A DNA stretch of 64,000 nt from Candidatus Electrothrix rattekaaiensis (lineage in GTDB: Bacteria; Desulfobacterota; Desulfobulbia; Desulfobulbales; Desulfobulbaceae): NCBI GenBank assembly GCA_032595675.1, contig JAVQMD010000002.1:372001-436000 (forward strand). Reading direction: 5' to 3'. This document shows positions 15,184 through 25,578 of the stretch, piece after piece; the first letter of the stretch is position 1, and each line of letters starts with the position of its first letter. The notes under the pieces are model-generated. The model ran no database searches and was not told the origin of the DNA. It saw only the letters and a program-made list of their open reading frames with translations. The translations under genes were made by a program, and so were the position numbers.

Positions 15184-16308
15184 ATGCGCATAATAATAAC
15201 AGGCGGAGGCACCGGCGGCCATCTTTTCCCCGGCATAGCCTTGGCAACCGCATTGCAGCGGAAATATTCCGGCTGCGAGATACTATTTATCGGAACGCAG
15301 CGGCAACTTGACAAAAAGACGCTGGCCGGGTTTGATTTTCAACAGGAATCCATTTCCTGTATGGGGCTGAAGGGTATGGGCTTGAAGCACCGCATCAAGA
15401 GCCTGCTCAGTCTGCCCGTAGCGGTGCTGGAATCATGGAAGATAATACAGCGCTTTCAGCCGGATTTGGTTTTTGGCGTGGGCGGTTATGTCACCGGGCC
15501 GGTGCTGCTGGCTGCCCGGTTGCGTTCTGTGCCCACCTGTATCCATGAACAGAACTCCATACCGGGGTTGGCTAATAGGATTATTTCTCATTTTGTCACC
15601 AGGATTTTTATCTCCATCCCCGGAGAATATCCTTTCCCTGAACAGAAAACTGTGGTCTCGGGCAACCCGGTTCGTCAGGAAATATTGGCAGCAGCAGAAC
15701 GCAGGCAGCAGGAGGCGGAGCAGGAGGCGGGCAACGGAAAAACTGATAGTGGAAAAGCAGACAGCCCCATGACCCTGCTGATCATGGGCGGCAGTCTTGG
15801 GGCCCATCGTATCAATATGCTGATGCTTGATGTTGCAGCCCAACTTAGTAAGGAGCAAAAAAAGGCGGTACAGCTGATTCATCAAACCGGTACAGCAGAT
15901 GAGGAAAAGGTCAGAGACGGGTATGCGGCAGCCGGAGTCAAGGCCGAGGTCAGGGCCTTTTTTACTGATATGGCATCCCTGTATAGTCAAGCAGATCTGG
16001 TCCTTGCTAGGGCCGGAGCCACCTCGCTTGCCGAGCTGTCTGTTATGGGCCTGCCAGCTGTGCTGGTTCCGTACCCCTATGCAGCGGATGATCACCAAGC
16101 AAGGAATGCCGAGTACTATGTTGCCGGAGGCGGTGCGGTAATGTATCGGGAGTCGGCATTGGATGTAGAGCTGCTTGGTAAAATTCTTTGGCAATTATTG
16201 GGTGATATTGATAAGCTGAAACAAATGGCTCGTGCCATGAAAAATATGGGGCAACCTAGAGCAACCCAGAGAATACTGGACAGTTGTATGGGCCTTATCG
16301 ATAACTAA
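15184..16308 (+). CDS. murG: UDP-GlcNAc transferase to lipid I (MurG)
   Basis: MurG adds GlcNAc to lipid I at the inner face of the cytoplasmic membrane to make lipid II. The protein of 374 residues has the N-terminal GGGTGGH loop, the HEQNSIPGLANR segment, the second-domain GGSLGAHRIN, and the donor-binding RAGATSLAEL and YPYAADDHQ..NA blocks. I chose the ATG at 15184 because the product then starts MRIIITGGG, as is usual and as in the truncated copy at 13681. An ATG at 15142 would add 14 unusual residues. A short insert of E, Q and K (about 170-195) is a local oddity. Confidence 0.96.
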   Translation: MRIIITGGGTGGHLFPGIALATALQRKYSGCEILFIGTQRQLDKKTLAGFDFQQESISCMGLKGMGLKHRIKSLLSLPVAVLESWKIIQRFQPDLVFGVGGYVTGPVLLAARLRSVPTCIHEQNSIPGLANRIISHFVTRIFISIPGEYPFPEQKTVVSGNPVRQEILAAAERRQQEAEQEAGNGKTDSGKADSPMTLLIMGGSLGAHRINMLMLDVAAQLSKEQKKAVQLIHQTGTADEEKVRDGYAAAGVKAEVRAFFTDMASLYSQADLVLARAGATSLAELSVMGLPAVLVPYPYAADDHQARNAEYYVAGGGAVMYRESALDVELLGKILWQLLGDIDKLKQMARAMKNMGQPRATQRILDSCMGLIDN

Positions 16309-16442
16309 ATGGTCATTAAACGGTAAGTAAAGGAGCAGGGATGCGCTACCGATGGAGTTTTTTACCCCGTCGGGCGGGATTTCTTTCCTGCTGTTAAGAA
16401 GAGACTGAACTGTGCAGAGGACACTCTGCCGAGCAAGACTGG

Positions 16443-17825
16443 ATGTATAAGAGAAAAGAACAGAAGCATATCCATTTTGTCGGAATAGGCGGCATCGGCA
16501 TGTCCGGAATTGCCGAACTCCTGCTCCATTTGGGTTATAAGGTCAGCGGCTCGGACCTGCGCAAAACAGACATTACTCGCCGACTGGAATTGGCTGGTGG
16601 AACGATTTATGAGGGCCACCAGACAAATAGGGTGTCTGGGGCCGATGTTGTTGTGGTTTCAACCGCTGTTGCTGAAGATAATCCTGAAGTAGTGGCAGCG
16701 CGGGAGGAGCAGATACCGGTGATTCAGCGGGCCGAGATGCTTGCCGAACTCATGCGCCTGAAGAAATTTGGTATTGCCATTGCCGGAAGTCACGGAAAGA
16801 CGTCTACGACCTCTTTGGTTGCATCGATTCTTGATGAGGCCGGACTGGATCCCACTGTGGTGGTGGGTGGCAAGGTAGACTGTTTTGGCGGCAGTAATGC
16901 CCATTTTGGTGACGGCGAATTTCTCGTGGCTGAGGCTGATGAGAGCGATGGTTCTTTTCTCAAGCTTTCCCCGGTGATAGAGGTGGTCACTAATATTGAT
17001 CTAGAGCACTTGGATTATTATCGGGATCTGGATCATATCAAGGAGACCTTTCTTGAATTTATTAATAAAATACCCTTTTACGGGGTTGCGGTTGTCTGTC
17101 TTGATGACCATAATCTTGCTACCCTGTTGCCCCAGATTCAACGGAGAAAGATCACCTACGGCTTGACAGAACAGGCCGATATCCAGGCGACCAAGATTTC
17201 CGTTGATGGGCGCAGGAACGAGTTTACCGTTTTATACCAAGGTAAAGAGCTGGGAAGGATCAAACGGAATACACCAGGATGCCATACGGTGTATAATACT
17301 TTGGCTGCCATTGCGGTTGCCCTGGAATTGGAAATAGAATTTCCCCTGATTGCTCATGCTCTTGAACAGTTTGAGGGGGTCCAAAGGCGGCTAGAGGTCA
17401 AGGGAGAAAAACAGGGGATTCTGGTGGTCGATGATTACGGTCATCATCCTACGGAAATCCGGGCAACGCTGGATGCTGTCCGGGACGGTTGGCCGGATCG
17501 CCGTCTTGTTGTGGTTTTTCAGCCCCATCGGTATACTCGTACCCAGGGGCTTTTTGAGGAGTTTACAACGGCGTTTTATCGAGCAGATGTCCTTATCCTG
17601 ACAGATATCTATGCTGCCGGTGAAGCACCTCTTGAAGGGGTGAACAGCGAGGCCCTGCTTGATGCCATAAAGCGGCATGGCCAGCGGAATGCCTTTTATC
17701 ATGCGGATCTGTCCACTCTTCCTCATGGCCTGCTTGATTTTATCTTGGAAGGGGATTTGGTGCTGACCCTTGGGGCCGGGAGTGTCGTTCAGATTGGTGA
17801 ACAGCTGCTTGAGCTGCTGGGTTGA
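16443..17825 (+). CDS. murC: UDP-N-acetylmuramate--L-alanine ligase
   Basis: The first Mur ligase of the pathway, joining L-alanine to UDP-MurNAc in the cytoplasm. The 460-residue chain has the N-terminal [17 protein letters not shown], the P-loop [18 protein letters not shown], the [14 protein letters not shown] stretch and QPHRYTRT near the C-terminal third. Length and motif order are normal. It lies between murG and murB in the usual order, with a 134-base gap from murG and 15 bases to murB. Confidence 0.97.
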   Translation: MYKRKEQKHIHFVGIGGIGMSGIAELLLHLGYKVSGSDLRKTDITRRLELAGGTIYEGHQTNRVSGADVVVVSTAVAEDNPEVVAAREEQIPVIQRAEMLAELMRLKKFGIAIAGSHGKTSTTSLVASILDEAGLDPTVVVGGKVDCFGGSNAHFGDGEFLVAEADESDGSFLKLSPVIEVVTNIDLEHLDYYRDLDHIKETFLEFINKIPFYGVAVVCLDDHNLATLLPQIQRRKITYGLTEQADIQATKISVDGRRNEFTVLYQGKELGRIKRNTPGCHTVYNTLAAIAVALELEIEFPLIAHALEQFEGVQRRLEVKGEKQGILVVDDYGHHPTEIRATLDAVRDGWPDRRLVVVFQPHRYTRTQGLFEEFTTAFYRADVLILTDIYAAGEAPLEGVNSEALLDAIKRHGQRNAFYHADLSTLPHGLLDFILEGDLVLTLGAGSVVQIGEQLLELLG

Positions 17826-17840
17826 AGGGGGGGCGGGAGC

Positions 17841-18830
17841 ATGAATCGACACCAGCGTGAGAGTCTAGCAGGATTGACGAGAAATTGGCCATCGGCAATA
17901 CAGTTCGATGTGCCTATGGCCACATATTCCACTTTGCGGGCAGGCGGGAGAGCCGCAGCCCTGATTGATATTCACAGTCTGGCTGAGTTGCAGAAGCTTC
18001 TTGGGCAATTGCACGAACAACAGCTTGTTTTTCGGGTTATTGGTCGTGGTTCCAATGTCTTGGTGACAGATAAGGGCTTTCCCGGAGTAATGATCCGGCT
18101 GAAGGGTGAGCTTGAACAGGTTGGTTCTGTAGGAGTCTCTGAGGAAAATTTTGATGGTCTAAAGACAGAGAAGGCAGGGAAGATAGAAAAGGTTGAGGGC
18201 GGAGAGCTGCTGGTCAAAGCGGGTGGCGGTTGTTCGCTGGGCAGGTTCCTTTCCTGGTGTACCAAACAGGGGATGTCTGGATTGGAATTTATGGCAGGTA
18301 TTCCTGGCTCTGTGGGTGGGGCCGTGCGGATGAACGCCGGGGCTTTGGGTGGAGAAATCGGTGATCGGCTGCATTCCGTTGAATGTGTTGATGCCTGCGG
18401 CAGTGTCATCCAGGTGCCGAAATTAGAGTTGCAGCTTTCCTACCGCAAGGCGGAAGTGAAAGGCAGGGATATTAATACGCTGATTGTCGCCTCGGCTAGT
18501 TTCAGGCTGATACCGGGAGCGCAGGAGGAGATACGTTCGCGCTGTACGGATTTTTTAGCGCAGAGGAAGGGAAAACAACCGACCGGAGTGGCTTCGGCAG
18601 GCTCGTTTTTTAAAAATCCCGCAGGAGATGCTGCGGGCCGATTGATTGAGGCTGCTGGATTGAAAGGGCGATGTTGCGGAGAGGCAGTGGTGTCTCCGGT
18701 GCATGCCAATTTTATCGTCAACACCGGAAAAAGTACGGCAACAGATATTCTGACTTTGATGGAGCAGGTACAGGAAACCGTTTTTCAAAAATTTTCCGTC
18801 AGATTGGAACCGGAAGTAGAGATTATCTAG
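17841..18830 (+). CDS. murB: UDP-N-acetylenolpyruvoylglucosamine reductase
   Basis: MurB is an FAD enzyme that reduces UDP-GlcNAc-enolpyruvate with NADPH to UDP-MurNAc. The 329-residue protein has the STLRAGGRAAAL entry of the FAD domain, RVIGRGSNVLVTD, and GLEFMAGIPGSVGGAVRMNA, where the reductase binds FAD. ASAGSFFKNP carries the catalytic serine, and a final glutamate-containing LEPEVEII closes the chain. A linker around 95-120 is rich in E, K and G and is longer than in E. coli. It belongs to the murC-murB-ftsQ-ftsA-ftsZ run. No ddl gene lies between murB and ftsQ. Confidence 0.96.
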   Translation: MNRHQRESLAGLTRNWPSAIQFDVPMATYSTLRAGGRAAALIDIHSLAELQKLLGQLHEQQLVFRVIGRGSNVLVTDKGFPGVMIRLKGELEQVGSVGVSEENFDGLKTEKAGKIEKVEGGELLVKAGGGCSLGRFLSWCTKQGMSGLEFMAGIPGSVGGAVRMNAGALGGEIGDRLHSVECVDACGSVIQVPKLELQLSYRKAEVKGRDINTLIVASASFRLIPGAQEEIRSRCTDFLAQRKGKQPTGVASAGSFFKNPAGDAAGRLIEAAGLKGRCCGEAVVSPVHANFIVNTGKSTATDILTLMEQVQETVFQKFSVRLEPEVEII

Positions 18831-18916
18831 AGAATCTCCGAGGGAATTTTTGCGTTAGCCCGAAGAATAAGGCTGAAGAACAAGGCTGAAGAAAAGTGGG
18901 ATAGGGGTAGAGTCTC

Positions 18917-19855
18917 GTGGCTCGAAAAAAAGTACAATATAGGCGACAGAGTGCAGGACGCTCTCCCATGCTTCGCCAATTTCGTTCCAATTATATCCGA
19001 CCGTCTGCGCAATTGCGGATTCGGGTCAATATGGGGCGGTATCAGCAACCGACCTCTGTTGCCCGTAAGCCTGAGTGGAATATTCAGCTTATCAGAAAGA
19101 GTTTTTTTTTGCTGGTATTGGTGATGCTGTTTGGCGTTGCTGGTCGTTGGGGTTTCCAAGTCTTGGAACGTTCAGGGATCTTTTCGGTGCGCTTAGTCAC
19201 GGTTCAGGGTAATCGGATGAGCAATGAGGCGCAGATACGTACCCTTGCGGATATTAAGCAGGGAGATCAGCTCTTCAGGGTTCCCCCGGAGGAGATTGCG
19301 GAGCGTGTTCGTCAGCATCCTTGGGTTGATCAGGTGGAGGTCGAGCGTGTTTGGCCGGATACTCTGACCATACGGGTTCATGAGCATCGTCCCTTGGCCA
19401 TGATCAATATTGAAGGTAAACAGCAGGGGCTGTACTACCTTGACCATCACGGGATTATTTTTGTGCCAGTGGAGTCTTTGCAGGATATTGACTATCCTGT
19501 TATAACGGGTTTTGCCCCCCAGGATGAAAGCGGGGATGTGTCGGGGCTTGACTTGGGAGAGGGTGCATTGGCAGAAGATGTGCTTGAATTTTTGCATATT
19601 GCAGCGCGAGGAAATCCGATTTTGCCGTTGCAGTCTATCTCCGAAATACATATGAACCGTGAAAAAGGAATTATTGTTTATCTTGTTGAACACCCCTTTC
19701 CTATTTATGTAGGATATGGTAATGTCGAAAAAAGATATTATCAGCTCGTTAAATTGCTTGAGCGGTTTTATCGGAAGAAAAGAATAGAGGGGATTGAGGA
19801 AATTCGAATGGATTATCATGAGGGCCGTATTCTTGTGGCCAGGTCAGAGCCGTAG
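18917..19855 (+). CDS. ftsQ: Cell division protein FtsQ
   Basis: FtsQ is a bitopic inner-membrane protein that links early and late divisome parts through a periplasmic POTRA domain. The 312-residue chain has a basic cytoplasmic N-terminus of about 58 residues, one membrane segment (FFLLVLVMLFGVAGRWGF), a POTRA domain with VTVQGNRM and IRTLADIKQGDQLFR, then HPWVDQVEVERVWPDTLTIR, and the C-terminal beta domain. The start is GTG at 18917. The long N-terminal tail is basic and otherwise featureless. The next gene, ftsA, begins three bases after the stop. Confidence 0.92.
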   Translation: MARKKVQYRRQSAGRSPMLRQFRSNYIRPSAQLRIRVNMGRYQQPTSVARKPEWNIQLIRKSFFLLVLVMLFGVAGRWGFQVLERSGIFSVRLVTVQGNRMSNEAQIRTLADIKQGDQLFRVPPEEIAERVRQHPWVDQVEVERVWPDTLTIRVHEHRPLAMINIEGKQQGLYYLDHHGIIFVPVESLQDIDYPVITGFAPQDESGDVSGLDLGEGALAEDVLEFLHIAARGNPILPLQSISEIHMNREKGIIVYLVEHPFPIYVGYGNVEKRYYQLVKLLERFYRKKRIEGIEEIRMDYHEGRILVARSEP

Positions 19856-19858
19856 GCG

Positions 19859-21157
19859 ATGTGCGCAATGGAAGAGCTGGATATAAAGGTTGCTGCTGAA
19901 GCGGAAGAAACAGAGCAAATTCAAGAAACCAATAGAGTTGAACCGAGTCGTGGGACCGGAGAATTGGTTGCCGGTCTTGATATCGGTACCACCAAGATAT
20001 GCGCTGTTATAGGTGAAGTTTTTGAAGATGGCTGTGTGAACATCATAGGGGTAGGAACAGCTGCGTCTTCGGGAATGAAAAAAGGCGTTGTGGTTAATAT
20101 TGAGTCAACGGTCAAGGCGATTCGTCAGGCCATTGACAGTGCCTCGGACATGGCTGGTTGTGATATTGAGACCGTGTATGTCGGTATTGCTGGAACCCAT
20201 ATCAAGGGCTTTAATTCTCCCGGAATTATCGCCATTAATAACCAGCAGATCAGGCAGAAGGAAATTCAGGCGGTTATTCACGCGGCGCAGACGGTCAAGA
20301 TTTCTGATAACCAGCAGATCATTCATGTCCTACCGCAGGAGTACATGGTTGATGATCATACCGGTATTCAGAATCCGCTGGGAATGACCGGGGTCCGCTT
20401 GGCAACCAATGTCCATATCGTGACAGCTGATGTGACCTCTTTGCATAATCTGGTCACCAGTTGTAGTCGGGCCGGATTGAACGTTGCTGAAGTGGTTTTG
20501 GAGTCCGTGGCCTCTTCTCGCGCTGTGTTGACTTCCGATGAGATGGAACTGGGCGTGGCCCTGCTGGATATCGGTGGGGGTACTACAGATTTGGCTGTTT
20601 TCTGTAACGGTACCATTAAGTACACCTGGGAGTTGGCCTTGGGCGGCAATAATTTGACCAATGATCTTTCTGTGGGGCTGCGCACACCCTTGCAGGAAGC
20701 AGAGATGCTCAAGTATAAATACGGCGGTGCTGTCTCTTCTCTGGTCAAGGAAAATCACATTATTGAGGTGCCTACGGTCGGTGATCGCAAGGCCCGTAAG
20801 GTTTCGCAGAGGGTGATGGTTGAGATCTTGGAGGCCCGGATGGAAGAAATCCTTCAAGTGGTGAATAAGAAAATCTGTGGTTCCGGTTACCGAAACCGAA
20901 TTAATGCGGGCATGGTTATTACTGGAGGTACAGCCTTGCTAGCCAATGTGGTTGAAATGGCGGAGCAGGTTTTTGATATGCCGGTACGGGTCAGCTTCCC
21001 TCGGGGCGTTGGCGGAAGGATAGAAGATGTTGAATCTCCGCGTTGTACGACTGCGGTCGGTCTCGTTTTATATGGTTGTAATAATAAGGAGATTGTGCCG
21101 GTTGAGCATGAAGGTGTTGTGAGCAGGCTGCGGAGTTTTCTGAAAAATATTATTTAG
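19859..21157 (+). CDS. ftsA: Cell division protein FtsA
   Basis: The actin-like ATPase that tethers FtsZ to the membrane. The 432-residue protein has the phosphate-1 loop LDIGTTKICAVIGE, the FtsA-specific 1C domain with VNIESTVKAIRQAID, the phosphate-2 loop LLDIGGGTTDLAVF, the adenosine motif MVITGGTALL, and a C-terminal amphipathic tail VVSRLRSFLKNII that would bind the membrane. About 30 extra residues at the N-terminus are acidic and not conserved in E. coli. The ATG at 19859 is three bases from ftsQ; an alternative ATG lies at 19868. Confidence 0.97.
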   Translation: MCAMEELDIKVAAEAEETEQIQETNRVEPSRGTGELVAGLDIGTTKICAVIGEVFEDGCVNIIGVGTAASSGMKKGVVVNIESTVKAIRQAIDSASDMAGCDIETVYVGIAGTHIKGFNSPGIIAINNQQIRQKEIQAVIHAAQTVKISDNQQIIHVLPQEYMVDDHTGIQNPLGMTGVRLATNVHIVTADVTSLHNLVTSCSRAGLNVAEVVLESVASSRAVLTSDEMELGVALLDIGGGTTDLAVFCNGTIKYTWELALGGNNLTNDLSVGLRTPLQEAEMLKYKYGGAVSSLVKENHIIEVPTVGDRKARKVSQRVMVEILEARMEEILQVVNKKICGSGYRNRINAGMVITGGTALLANVVEMAEQVFDMPVRVSFPRGVGGRIEDVESPRCTTAVGLVLYGCNNKEIVPVEHEGVVSRLRSFLKNII

Positions 21158-21275
21158 TACTGGAAAAGATTCTATGACAGCTTTATAGTAAAACTGTTAT
21201 AAAAGAATCATTGTAATTGTACTATAATTTAATAATTTGATTTGCTGCGGGAGCAAAATGCTTGAGGGGGAAGGC

Positions 21276-22484
21276 ATGTCATATAGAATGGCAGAAGAAG
21301 AGTCAGTGGCGACTATCAAGGTGGTCGGTGTCGGTGGTGGCGGGGGTAATGCTATTAACACCATGGTTGATAATCGACTTACCGGTGTCCAGTTTATTGC
21401 CGCCAATACTGATATGCAGGCTCTGGAGAACTCAAAAGCGGATATTCGTATCCAGCTGGGGCCGACTATTACTAAAGGAATGGGAGCTGGCGCAGATCCT
21501 TCAATGGGAAGAGATGCGGCTCAGGAGAGTCTGGACGATTTGGCCAATGCTCTCTCTGATGCGGATATGGTTTTTGTCACCGCCGGTCTTGGCGGAGGTA
21601 CCGGTACAGGAGCTGCACCGATTATTGCCCGGCTCAGTAAGGAGCAAGGTGCCCTGACCGTTTCCGTTGTCACCAAGCCTTTTTATTTTGAAGCAAAGAA
21701 ACGCATGCATAATGCTGAGGCCGGTTGGGAGGAGCTGAAGAAAAATTCCGATACCATTATCACGGTCCCCAATGATCGTCTGTTGGGGCTTATGCAAAAG
21801 AATTCCACCTTGGTCGATATGATGAAGATGGTGGATGACGTTTTGTTGCAGGCTGTTAAGGGTATTACCGATCTCATCAATTTGCCCGGCCATATCAATG
21901 TGGACTTTGCCGACTTGAAGACCGTTATGAAGGAAGTCGGTCCGGCAATTATGGGCTCGGGTTCGGCTTCTGGAGAGAATCGCGCCAGCGAGGCTGCCAA
22001 GCGGGCTATAGATAACCAATTGCTGGAAGATGTAGGGATTGACGGTGCCTTGGGCATTCTGATCAATATCTCCGCCACCAGCTCCTTGACTATGGGTGAA
22101 TTTATGGAGGCCTCTGCCCTGATTCAAGAAAAAGCCCACGAGGATGCCAATATTATTATCGGTGCCCTGTTTGATGACAATATGGGTGATGAGTTGCGCG
22201 TGACCGTGATTGCCACAGGCATTGCTAATTATGAGGATGCTGCTGAGACTATTTCTGAGTTTGACGTGGTTGGCCGCGCCGGTAATAAGAAGGTGAAGCC
22301 GCTCAATGTGACCGAGAAAGCGAGGCTTGACCTGGAACGTCCGCCCCATAATCAGCCGATGAGCTTTGCTCGCCCTAATCCGGTACCCAAGGGATTACGC
22401 CCTATGCCCACTCCGATCTTTGATGAACAGAATGATCTGGCAGAATGGGATGAGCCTGCGTATATCCGGAAGAAAGCCAATTAA
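21276..22484 (+). CDS. ftsZ: Cell division GTPase FtsZ
   Basis: FtsZ polymerises into the division ring. The chain has [16 protein letters not shown], the tubulin signature [10 protein letters not shown], the T7 loop [11 protein letters not shown], and a C-terminal peptide [14 protein letters not shown] that fits the FtsA/ZipA-binding tail. I chose ATG 21276, which follows GAGGGGGAAG with good spacing and starts [13 protein letters not shown] 21258 after GGGAG is also possible and would add six residues. An AT-rich 118-base gap from ftsA with TATAAT near 21222 may hold an extra promoter. The linker before the tail is short. Confidence 0.97.
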   Translation: MSYRMAEEESVATIKVVGVGGGGGNAINTMVDNRLTGVQFIAANTDMQALENSKADIRIQLGPTITKGMGAGADPSMGRDAAQESLDDLANALSDADMVFVTAGLGGGTGTGAAPIIARLSKEQGALTVSVVTKPFYFEAKKRMHNAEAGWEELKKNSDTIITVPNDRLLGLMQKNSTLVDMMKMVDDVLLQAVKGITDLINLPGHINVDFADLKTVMKEVGPAIMGSGSASGENRASEAAKRAIDNQLLEDVGIDGALGILINISATSSLTMGEFMEASALIQEKAHEDANIIIGALFDDNMGDELRVTVIATGIANYEDAAETISEFDVVGRAGNKKVKPLNVTEKARLDLERPPHNQPMSFARPNPVPKGLRPMPTPIFDEQNDLAEWDEPAYIRKKAN

Positions 22485-22570
22485 CATTTTCTTTTCCTCT
22501 TTGTGGGCTGTTAGGTCTGTATTGCGTGCTCCCGTCCTGCGCATGATCTGCCGTTAGTATCTTTTTTGTT

Positions 22571-24304
22571 ATGCACCCCCTGCTGACAACTGAGGCCGGA
22601 ACAGTCTGTAAAAAATGGAAGGGCCGCCTGCCGGTGGCCCTTTTGTATCCCAATACCTATCCCCTTGCTGTCTCCAATCTCGGGTTTCAGCTCCTTTATC
22701 GCCTGCTGAATGCTTCGGAAGATATTGTCTGCGAGCGTTTTGTCTATCCTCAGGAGCAGGAGTCTTTCCGTTCCTTGGAATCCAGTCGTCCTTTGACGGA
22801 TTTTCCCCTTGTTTTCGGGTCAATCAGTTTTGAACAGGATTATGCCCATCTGGCGGCTATGTTGGTCGCCGGAGGCGTGGCCCCGTATGCGGCAGACAGA
22901 CCTGCAGAGATTGCACCGGGCAGCCCCCTTGTGGTACTCGGCGGGGTGGGTGTTTTCATGAACCCTGAGCCCTTGGCTTTGTTTGCCGATCTGATGGTGA
23001 TCGGCGAGGCAGAGGTCGTGCTGCCTCGACTGCTGCCTGCGCTGGCCGAGTTGGCTAGTCGGCGTAACCTTATTGAAATCGGGAGGATAATCCCCGGCTG
23101 TTATGTCCCGTCAGCATATAGTTTCAGGTATGACAGCGACGGACGGGTGCGTGAAATCTCGGTAAGTGACGGTTTGCCACAGCAGGTCCGTCGGGTTGCC
23201 TTGAGAAAAAGCGATCAAGCAGCCCATTCCGAAATCCTTTCTCCTGAGGCTGAATTGGGAATGTACATGACCGAGTTGGGGCGAGGGTGCGGCCGTGGCT
23301 GTCGTTTCTGCGCAGCCGGTTTTATCTATCGCCCCCCTCGGCTCTGGTCCGCTGAGGCGGTGTTGGAGGGGCTTGATCAGCGTCCTGCCGAGGTCAATCG
23401 AGTCGGGCTGTTGGGTATGGAAATGGCGGACCCGGAACTCCTGGATCGTATTGCCGACTTTTTGCAGACCAATGCCTGTTCGCTCTCTTTTTCCTCATTG
23501 CGGGCAGACCGAATTTCCCCCCGACTGCTTGAACTCCTTGCCCATTCCGGCCTGAAATCCGTTGCCATTGCTCCTGATGGTTGTTCGGAGCGATTACGAG
23601 GGGTTATCAATAAAGGACTTTCAGAAGATGATTTGATTGCAGCGGCTGTCGCTCTGGTGGATGCCGGGATCTACACTCTGAAGCTCTATGTCATGGTCGG
23701 GCTGCCCACAGAAACTGAACAGGATCTGGAAGAATTTGTTCAGCTGGTGCAAAAAATTCGGGAAAAAATTCGGCCTATCGGACAAAAAAAAGGACGTCTC
23801 TGCGAATTGATTCTCTCGGTAAACTCCTTTGTCCCCAAGCCGTGGACACCGTTTCAATACCTCTCCTTTGGCGGACAGGAAAGGAGGCAAGCCATGCAAG
23901 ATCGGGACTGTACGGCGGCGGTGCTCAATCTGAAGAAGAAGATTAAATATTTGAAAAAATCCTTTGCCAAGGTAGATAATCTGCATATCAAGGTTGATCG
24001 ACCGGATAAGGTGCTTGCTCAGGCTGTGTTTTCACGAGCGGATCGCCGTATCGGTCCGGCCTTGCTGGACATCGGTATGGGGAAGGCAACCTTTAAACAG
24101 GCTATGAAGAAACATAAACTCTCCTCCTGGCAATATGCGGTTCGACCGAGGGAAAATGATGAGTTGTTTTGCTGGCAGGTGCTTGATCAGGGGATTCAAG
24201 CGGAGTATCTTGTCAAGGAGCTGGAGCGTTCCTTGATAGGCCAAAGCACCCCGCCCTGTGATCCGAGTTGCTGTCGTCGTTGTGGTGTGTGTGTGGGGAA
24301 GTGA
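22571..24304 (+). CDS. B12-binding-type radical SAM protein (TIGR03960-like)
   Basis: The 577-residue protein has an N-terminal Rossmann-like region of the type that binds B12 in related enzymes (VALLYPNTYPLAVSNLGFQL; IGEAEVVLPRLL), although no DxHxxG is obvious. The radical SAM core carries C240-x3-C244-x2-C247 in GCGRGCRFCAAG, binding a 4Fe-4S cluster and S-adenosylmethionine. A GMEMADPELLDRI loop and YVMVGLPTETEQDL follow. The tail has CDPSCCRRCGVC, possibly a second metal site. The protein belongs to the group named TIGR03960, often found next to cell-envelope or tRNA genes. The substrate is unknown. Confidence 0.85.
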   Translation: MHPLLTTEAGTVCKKWKGRLPVALLYPNTYPLAVSNLGFQLLYRLLNASEDIVCERFVYPQEQESFRSLESSRPLTDFPLVFGSISFEQDYAHLAAMLVAGGVAPYAADRPAEIAPGSPLVVLGGVGVFMNPEPLALFADLMVIGEAEVVLPRLLPALAELASRRNLIEIGRIIPGCYVPSAYSFRYDSDGRVREISVSDGLPQQVRRVALRKSDQAAHSEILSPEAELGMYMTELGRGCGRGCRFCAAGFIYRPPRLWSAEAVLEGLDQRPAEVNRVGLLGMEMADPELLDRIADFLQTNACSLSFSSLRADRISPRLLELLAHSGLKSVAIAPDGCSERLRGVINKGLSEDDLIAAAVALVDAGIYTLKLYVMVGLPTETEQDLEEFVQLVQKIREKIRPIGQKKGRLCELILSVNSFVPKPWTPFQYLSFGGQERRQAMQDRDCTAAVLNLKKKIKYLKKSFAKVDNLHIKVDRPDKVLAQAVFSRADRRIGPALLDIGMGKATFKQAMKKHKLSSWQYAVRPRENDELFCWQVLDQGIQAEYLVKELERSLIGQSTPPCDPSCCRRCGVCVGK

Positions 24305-24376
24305 AAGGTAGGGGGGCTTCCTTGGTTGACTACTGGTATGATCGTTACTACCATCCTACTTTACCCACGCATTTTC

Positions 24377-24405
24377 TTGACAAAAGAGGCGGTAGTTTTT
24401 AGGAT
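24377..24405 (+). promoter_or_regulatory. Promoter for the omptin-like gene
   Basis: TTGACA (24377-24382), a 17-base spacer and TAGGAT (24400-24405) lie about 130 bases before the ATG at 24535. The leader contains no clear hairpin before the AAGGAG ribosome site. Confidence 0.5.
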
Positions 24406-24534
24406 GGCAAAAGATAGGGTGTTGAGGAAAAGGGCTCTCATCCCTCTGAAAGCCCATATTTTTTTTCAGATTTTGTCAGGTTTTGTCGAGGTTGGGTTGG
24501 CAAAACGAATGTGTCCTTTTAAAGGAGAAGAACA

Positions 24535-25515
24535 ATGAAACAATCAGCACAGAAAAAGGCGATATGCAAGATACGAGGGCTTGGGTTGGTAGCCGGATTG
24601 ATCAGTACTGGTATGCTGGTTACGCAGGCTCAGGCTGCTGCCTACGTTGACCCTTATTTCGCCAGCAAGGTTGATCTGTCCTTTGGTTTGGAAGAAATGA
24701 CCGGCGACCTGACCTCTTCCATCGGCGGAGAGATCAATCATGCGAATGGGGAAAATGAAAGCACGTTCTTCCCGATCAGCGAGCTTGAGTGGCCGATGGA
24801 TATCCTGCTGGCCCGATTTGAAGGTTCTTTGACGCTCAACCCCATGTGGCGCATAAACGGTATTTTGAAAACAGCTGTTGATGATCCGGGCGAGACCATG
24901 ATTGATCGTGATTGGTTTTACCCGGATGGATGGGTAGATGTCTATTCGGAAAGCAGTATCTCTGAATTTGAAGCATTTATTCTGGACATAGATTTTGAGT
25001 GGACCTACCTTCAGCAAGGACCGTGGAGCCTCTCTGCCGGTGTTGGTTATCTGTATCAGGATTTTGAGTACCAAGGAAACCTGATCAGGCAGTACTCTCC
25101 CAGCGGCATTACGGGATATAATTATGTGGGGAACGGATCAACCGGGGTTGCCTATGAAAATACCTTTTCCATGGTTTATTTTTTGCTCGGTGCTGATTTG
25201 CAGTTGACCCAGAAGTTTGATCTTTCAGGAAAATTTTCTGTGGCACCTCTGGCCTCTTCCGAGGATGAGCTGCATCATCTTTACTATGATAAAGTGTCTA
25301 CCGGAGATATGGACGGTGTCGCCTATATGTTTGAGGTGAGTTGTAATTTTCAGTTCACTCCTTGGTGGTTCGTGAAATCTGGCGTACAGTTTACCACCAT
25401 TTCTGTTGACGGAGATCAGTATCAGGTGCTTGCTGGAGAGCCGTTGGGGCAGATTGATCAGGAGGTTGAAAGTAACCAGTCTTCAGGATATATAAGTATG
25501 GGATATTCGTTTTAA
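24535..25515 (+). CDS. Omptin-like outer membrane protease
   Basis: The 326-residue product has a signal peptide with cleavage near AQAAA (about 35) and alternates aromatic beta strands to a terminal F (GYISMGYSF), as in a ten-stranded barrel. SELEWPMD and MIDRDWF (D124, D126) line up with the OmpT segments SQLDWKF and MVDQDWM that hold the catalytic aspartates. ASSEDELHHLYYD (D244/E245, H247/H248) lines up with SSDNDEHYD, the Asp-His pair. Both catalytic pairs of an omptin therefore appear present. It would cleave peptides outside the cell, typically between basic residues. The start follows AAGGAGAAG. A plain porin-like barrel is the alternative. Confidence 0.75.
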   Translation: MKQSAQKKAICKIRGLGLVAGLISTGMLVTQAQAAAYVDPYFASKVDLSFGLEEMTGDLTSSIGGEINHANGENESTFFPISELEWPMDILLARFEGSLTLNPMWRINGILKTAVDDPGETMIDRDWFYPDGWVDVYSESSISEFEAFILDIDFEWTYLQQGPWSLSAGVGYLYQDFEYQGNLIRQYSPSGITGYNYVGNGSTGVAYENTFSMVYFLLGADLQLTQKFDLSGKFSVAPLASSEDELHHLYYDKVSTGDMDGVAYMFEVSCNFQFTPWWFVKSGVQFTTISVDGDQYQVLAGEPLGQIDQEVESNQSSGYISMGYSF

Positions 25516-25578
25516 CATAATTTTCTGCGGTATTTCGAGCAATGGCGATGGATTGATTTGTCGCCATTGCTGCTTTTG

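Noticed and set aside
21501-22349. 282-residue antisense frame inside ftsZ
   Set aside because: Shadow of ftsZ; no motif, and the sense strand is certain.
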